NCBI GenBank assembly: GCA_036378675.1 | Contig: DASUWA010000019.1 | Location: forward strand, 1-64,000 | Direction: 5' to 3' | Source of the DNA: Acidimicrobiales bacterium | GTDB taxonomy: Bacteria > Actinomycetota > Acidimicrobiia > Acidimicrobiales > Palsa-688 | DNA length: 64,000 nucleotides | Shown: in pieces, positions 61,693 through 64,000 of the stretch | How the letters are laid out: each line of letters starts with the position of its first letter | Numbering within the stretch: the first letter of the stretch is position 1 | Position numbers and translations under genes: made by a program | The notes under the pieces: model-generated | Database searches by the model: none | Seen by the model: the letters and a program-made list of their open reading frames with translations, nothing else | What the model was told of the DNA's origin: nothing

Positions 61693-63604
61693 GGCTCAAC
61701 CTTCCCTCCGTGCCGGGAATGCCTTCATCGCTGGTCACGATCTCCGGTGCAGCGGCTCTACGGTCTCTCCACCTTTGAAGCAGCGTGTTCCCACCGAACG
61801 TCCCCTCCGGGTTCTGCGAGACTCCGATCGCGGCGAGACCGACCAGCAGAGGGACGACGTCCCTCGGTTGGGTGAGGTGCTGCTGTAGCAGCGGCCCCAA
61901 TGCGAAGAGGATCCCGGCGATGAGCATCCCACCGATCGTGCGGATCCCCCAGGCGACTGCGAGGAGCAGGAGCGTCAGGCTGATCAGGAATGTGAAATCG
62001 TTCGGTGCCACCGCGCCTTGGGCCCCGCCGTAAAGCGCACCGCCAAGTCCGGCGACCGCTGCGGAGAGCGTGAAGACGGCCAGTTTCGTCCGGGTCATTC
62101 CAATGCCGAGGGTCACGCACGCGCTCGGGCTGTCATTGACGGCGATGAGCCGGCGGCCGAATCGCGAGCGTCTGACCGCGAGCAGACCGACCGCCAGAAT
62201 CGCAAAGACCGCCGACAGCAGGATCAGATATGAGCCGTTGCTCTTGAACGACACGCCCGGCACGTGAGGTCGAGCGACTGGAAGGGACAGCGAGACGCCG
62301 AAAACGCGGATGTTGTTGAAGAACGCGTTGTCCATCCCATACGCAAACGCGAGAGTCGCCAAGGCCAGATAAAGGCCTCGCAGCCGTAACGCCGGCAAGG
62401 CCACCAGGGCGCCAACGGCTGCCGCCAGCCCGACCGCGGCGAGCAGGCCGAGTAAGGAGCCGCCCGTCCCGCCGACCTTGCTCATTGCGAATGCGCCGAG
62501 TCCGGCGAAGGTCAACTGGCACAACGAAACCTGTCCCCCGTAGCCGGTGAGCAACGCGATCGAGAGCATGATGATCGCGAGTGCTACACCTCGGTTGGCG
62601 TAGCTCAGATTGCTGGGTGAGAGCGTCATCGAAACGACCACGGCAACGCCGACGAAGAGCGCCGCGGTCACGAACGACTCCCTGGGTCCGACCACACGAG
62701 GTGCGCGAACACGAACCCGGCGGGCCAGGCTGGCGCGGGTCTGAGGAAGTACGAGAATCACCACGAGCAGGAACAGCATCGGGATTACCTGCTCGATATA
62801 CGTCCAGATGTCCCCCACGGGCAGGTAGCCGACCGCGTACGACTGGGTCAGCCCCAGGGCTATGGCGCCGACAAAGGTAAGCGGGAGGCTGCGCAAGCGA
62901 CCGACCATCGCCGCGGCATAGCCGTTGATCACAAGCAACGTCAGGTTGGTGATGTCGAGGTTGACCAGGGGCGCGATGAGGATTCCCGCGAGGGAGGCCA
63001 GTGCGCACCCCATCGCCCAACCGAGCTGCGCGTAACGAGCGGGCCTAGCCCCGGTTAGCGCGGACAGCTCCCGGTCGTCGACGACCGCTCTGGTCGCGAT
63101 CCCCGGCCGGGTGCGGTAGAAGAAGAGCCGCAAACCGATCGCCGCGAGCGCCGCCAGCCCGACGATGATGAGCTGGTGCCACGTGAGCACGACTCCGCCG
63201 ATGCTCACCTGCTTCCCGTTGAAGAACTGCGGCACCCTGCGGCTGACCCGCGGATCCCACACAACCGTGGCGATGGCAATGCCGAGCAGCAGGAGCGCGA
63301 TGGTGACTGTGAGGCGCGCTTCGAGCGCAGCGCTTTCGAGCCGGCGGACGATCAACCGCTCTATAGCCGCGCCGAGCACGGGCGTCAGGACGAACACCAC
63401 CAGCACGAACGAGAGCCAGGTCGACCATCCGAAGCTTTGAGAGAACTGCCAGTAGAGGAAGGCGCCGATCATCCCTATCGCGCCTTGGGCGAAGTTGAAG
63501 ATGCCTGATGTCGTGTAGGTAACGACGAGCCCCATCGCAGTCAGGGCGTATACACACCCGTAGGTGGCGATGCCTGCGACAGTGAGCGACAGGAATTGCG
63601 ACAT
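61679..63604 (-). CDS. Fused LivH-LivM permease of a branched-chain-type ABC transporter
   Basis: This 641-residue membrane protein joins the two permeases in one chain. Residues 1-295 are LivH-like (YALTAMGLVVTYTTSGIFNFAQGAIGM) and residues about 310-615 are LivM-like (LLTGYGGQVSLCQLTFAGLGAFAM, and LFNGVFGVSLS-like ring near 440). About 16 helices are predicted. Such fusions occur in actinobacteria. It heads the transport operon, with the binding protein at the end of the set. Confidence 0.9.
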   Translation of the reverse strand: MSQFLSLTVAGIATYGCVYALTAMGLVVTYTTSGIFNFAQGAIGMIGAFLYWQFSQSFGWSTWLSFVLVVFVLTPVLGAAIERLIVRRLESAALEARLTVTIALLLLGIAIATVVWDPRVSRRVPQFFNGKQVSIGGVVLTWHQLIIVGLAALAAIGLRLFFYRTRPGIATRAVVDDRELSALTGARPARYAQLGWAMGCALASLAGILIAPLVNLDITNLTLLVINGYAAAMVGRLRSLPLTFVGAIALGLTQSYAVGYLPVGDIWTYIEQVIPMLFLLVVILVLPQTRASLARRVRVRAPRVVGPRESFVTAALFVGVAVVVSMTLSPSNLSYANRGVALAIIMLSIALLTGYGGQVSLCQLTFAGLGAFAMSKVGGTGGSLLGLLAAVGLAAAVGALVALPALRLRGLYLALATLAFAYGMDNAFFNNIRVFGVSLSLPVARPHVPGVSFKSNGSYLILLSAVFAILAVGLLAVRRSRFGRRLIAVNDSPSACVTLGIGMTRTKLAVFTLSAAVAGLGGALYGGAQGAVAPNDFTFLISLTLLLLAVAWGIRTIGGMLIAGILFALGPLLQQHLTQPRDVVPLLVGLAAIGVSQNPEGTFGGNTLLQRWRDRRAAAPEIVTSDEGIPGTEGRLSHAAG

Positions 63605-63820
63605 AGTCCAACCGGTTCCTTACTGGTCCCCCCAGGGTTGGCCGAACACTACAACGCAGTTCCATCGGCATGCGCGCACCTGTCCCGTCCAACGGGAGTG
63701 TCAAATTTCGGACAAATGCCTTTATTTCCGGGCTTTCTGGTCAAGCAATGACCATGCCCGCGCGATCACATACGTGCAGAAAACTAGAACCGGTTTCTGA
63801 TTGGTGGGGGCGTGATCCTT

Positions 63821-63840
63821 CAGTCGATCACAGTCGATCA
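63821..63840. repeat. 10-bp tandem duplication at the 3' end of the edge gene
   Basis: CAGTCGATCA occurs twice in direct succession (63821-63830 and 63831-63840). The second copy contains the stop codon of the partial membrane-protein gene on the minus strand. The gap 63605-63820 holds no recognised gene. Confidence 0.7.
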
Positions 63841-64000
63841 GACCGTGGTCGCCCGGTGCCCCCGAGTGTCCCCGTAACGGCGGGTGAACCCCCAGTAGAT
63901 CGGCGAAACCATCGCGGTGATCATCAGGATCGCTCCGATGACGATCAGGAAGGTCGCGTAGCCGCTGCCGATGCCGAGCGAGTGGAAGAACGTCGAGGGC
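63838..64000 (-). CDS. C-terminus of a membrane protein, cut by window edge
   Basis: The last 53 residues are visible: a hydrophobic helix (ATFLIVIGAILMITAMVSPIYW) followed by a basic tail FTRRYGDTRGHRATTV and a TGA stop. This resembles the last helix of an MFS or similar transporter, but the family cannot be told. It is on the same strand as the liv genes and upstream of them with a 233-bp gap. Confidence 0.65.
   Translation of the reverse strand, partial: PSTFFHSLGIGSGYATFLIVIGAILMITAMVSPIYWGFTRRYGDTRGHRATTV

Overview
The window is high-GC DNA, densely packed with short intergenic gaps, and reads as actinobacterial, most like Acidimicrobiia or a related deep branch. The evidence is GpgS and trehalose synthesis genes, a CarD regulator, a SigR/RsrA-type redox pair, the actinobacterial zinc metalloprotease beside tilS, an F420-type (Ddn) reductase, a DUF3263 plus LytR_C pair, and many GTG/TTG starts with 4-bp stop/start overlaps. 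No family assignment here was checked against a database.

Left part (1-13.6 kb): the 3' part of the window begins with a truncated groEL under a perfect CIRCE element. It is followed by a MoaD/ThiS-like carrier next to threonine synthase, then a compatible-solute block (glucosyl-3-phosphoglycerate synthase, glycerate kinase, trehalose-6-phosphate synthase and phosphatase). A seven-copy 15-bp tandem repeat lies just upstream of the phosphatase. Next come LytR_C/DUF3263, a secreted Cys-rich protein, an RsbW-like ATPase, tRNA-Thr(UGU), a REC-PAS-kinase-REC hybrid, an SDR and a histidine phosphatase.

Islet (13.74-16.33 kb): a roughly 2.5-kb insertion lies at the 3' end of a SigH-like sigma gene. 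It is bounded by 64-bp direct repeats of that 3' end (60/64 identical) and carries vapBC, a structured non-coding stretch, an APH-fold kinase and a truncated tyrosine recombinase. This is the most interesting feature of the window.

Core housekeeping blocks (16-43 kb, mostly minus strand): first clpC, an LppM-like protein, radA, disA, crp, ispD, ispF, rlmB and sigH, with carD divergent. This order resembles the clpC-radA-disA-ispD-ispF-rlmB-sigH order of Bacillus. A polyprenyl diphosphate synthase and lysS-coaX-nadC-nadB-panD-panC (tRNA charging, CoA and NAD synthesis) follow. Then comes the folate block folE-folP-(pseudophosphatase)-folB-folK with ftsH, hpt, tilS and the metalloprotease. A SigR-like sigma factor and its redox anti-sigma factor close this part.

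Right part (43-64 kb): gpsA, a BluB-CobT fusion for the cobamide lower ligand and a GDPD phosphodiesterase. After these comes a catabolic/transport region: a CYP125-like P450, an MFS transporter, an epoxide hydrolase, a GH3 glycosidase, galactokinase, an extradiol dioxygenase, an APH-like kinase, a Ddn-type reductase and a branched-chain-amino-acid-type ABC system with LivH and LivM fused. A membrane-protein 3' end runs off the right edge. No CRISPR array, rRNA operon or complete IS element was seen.
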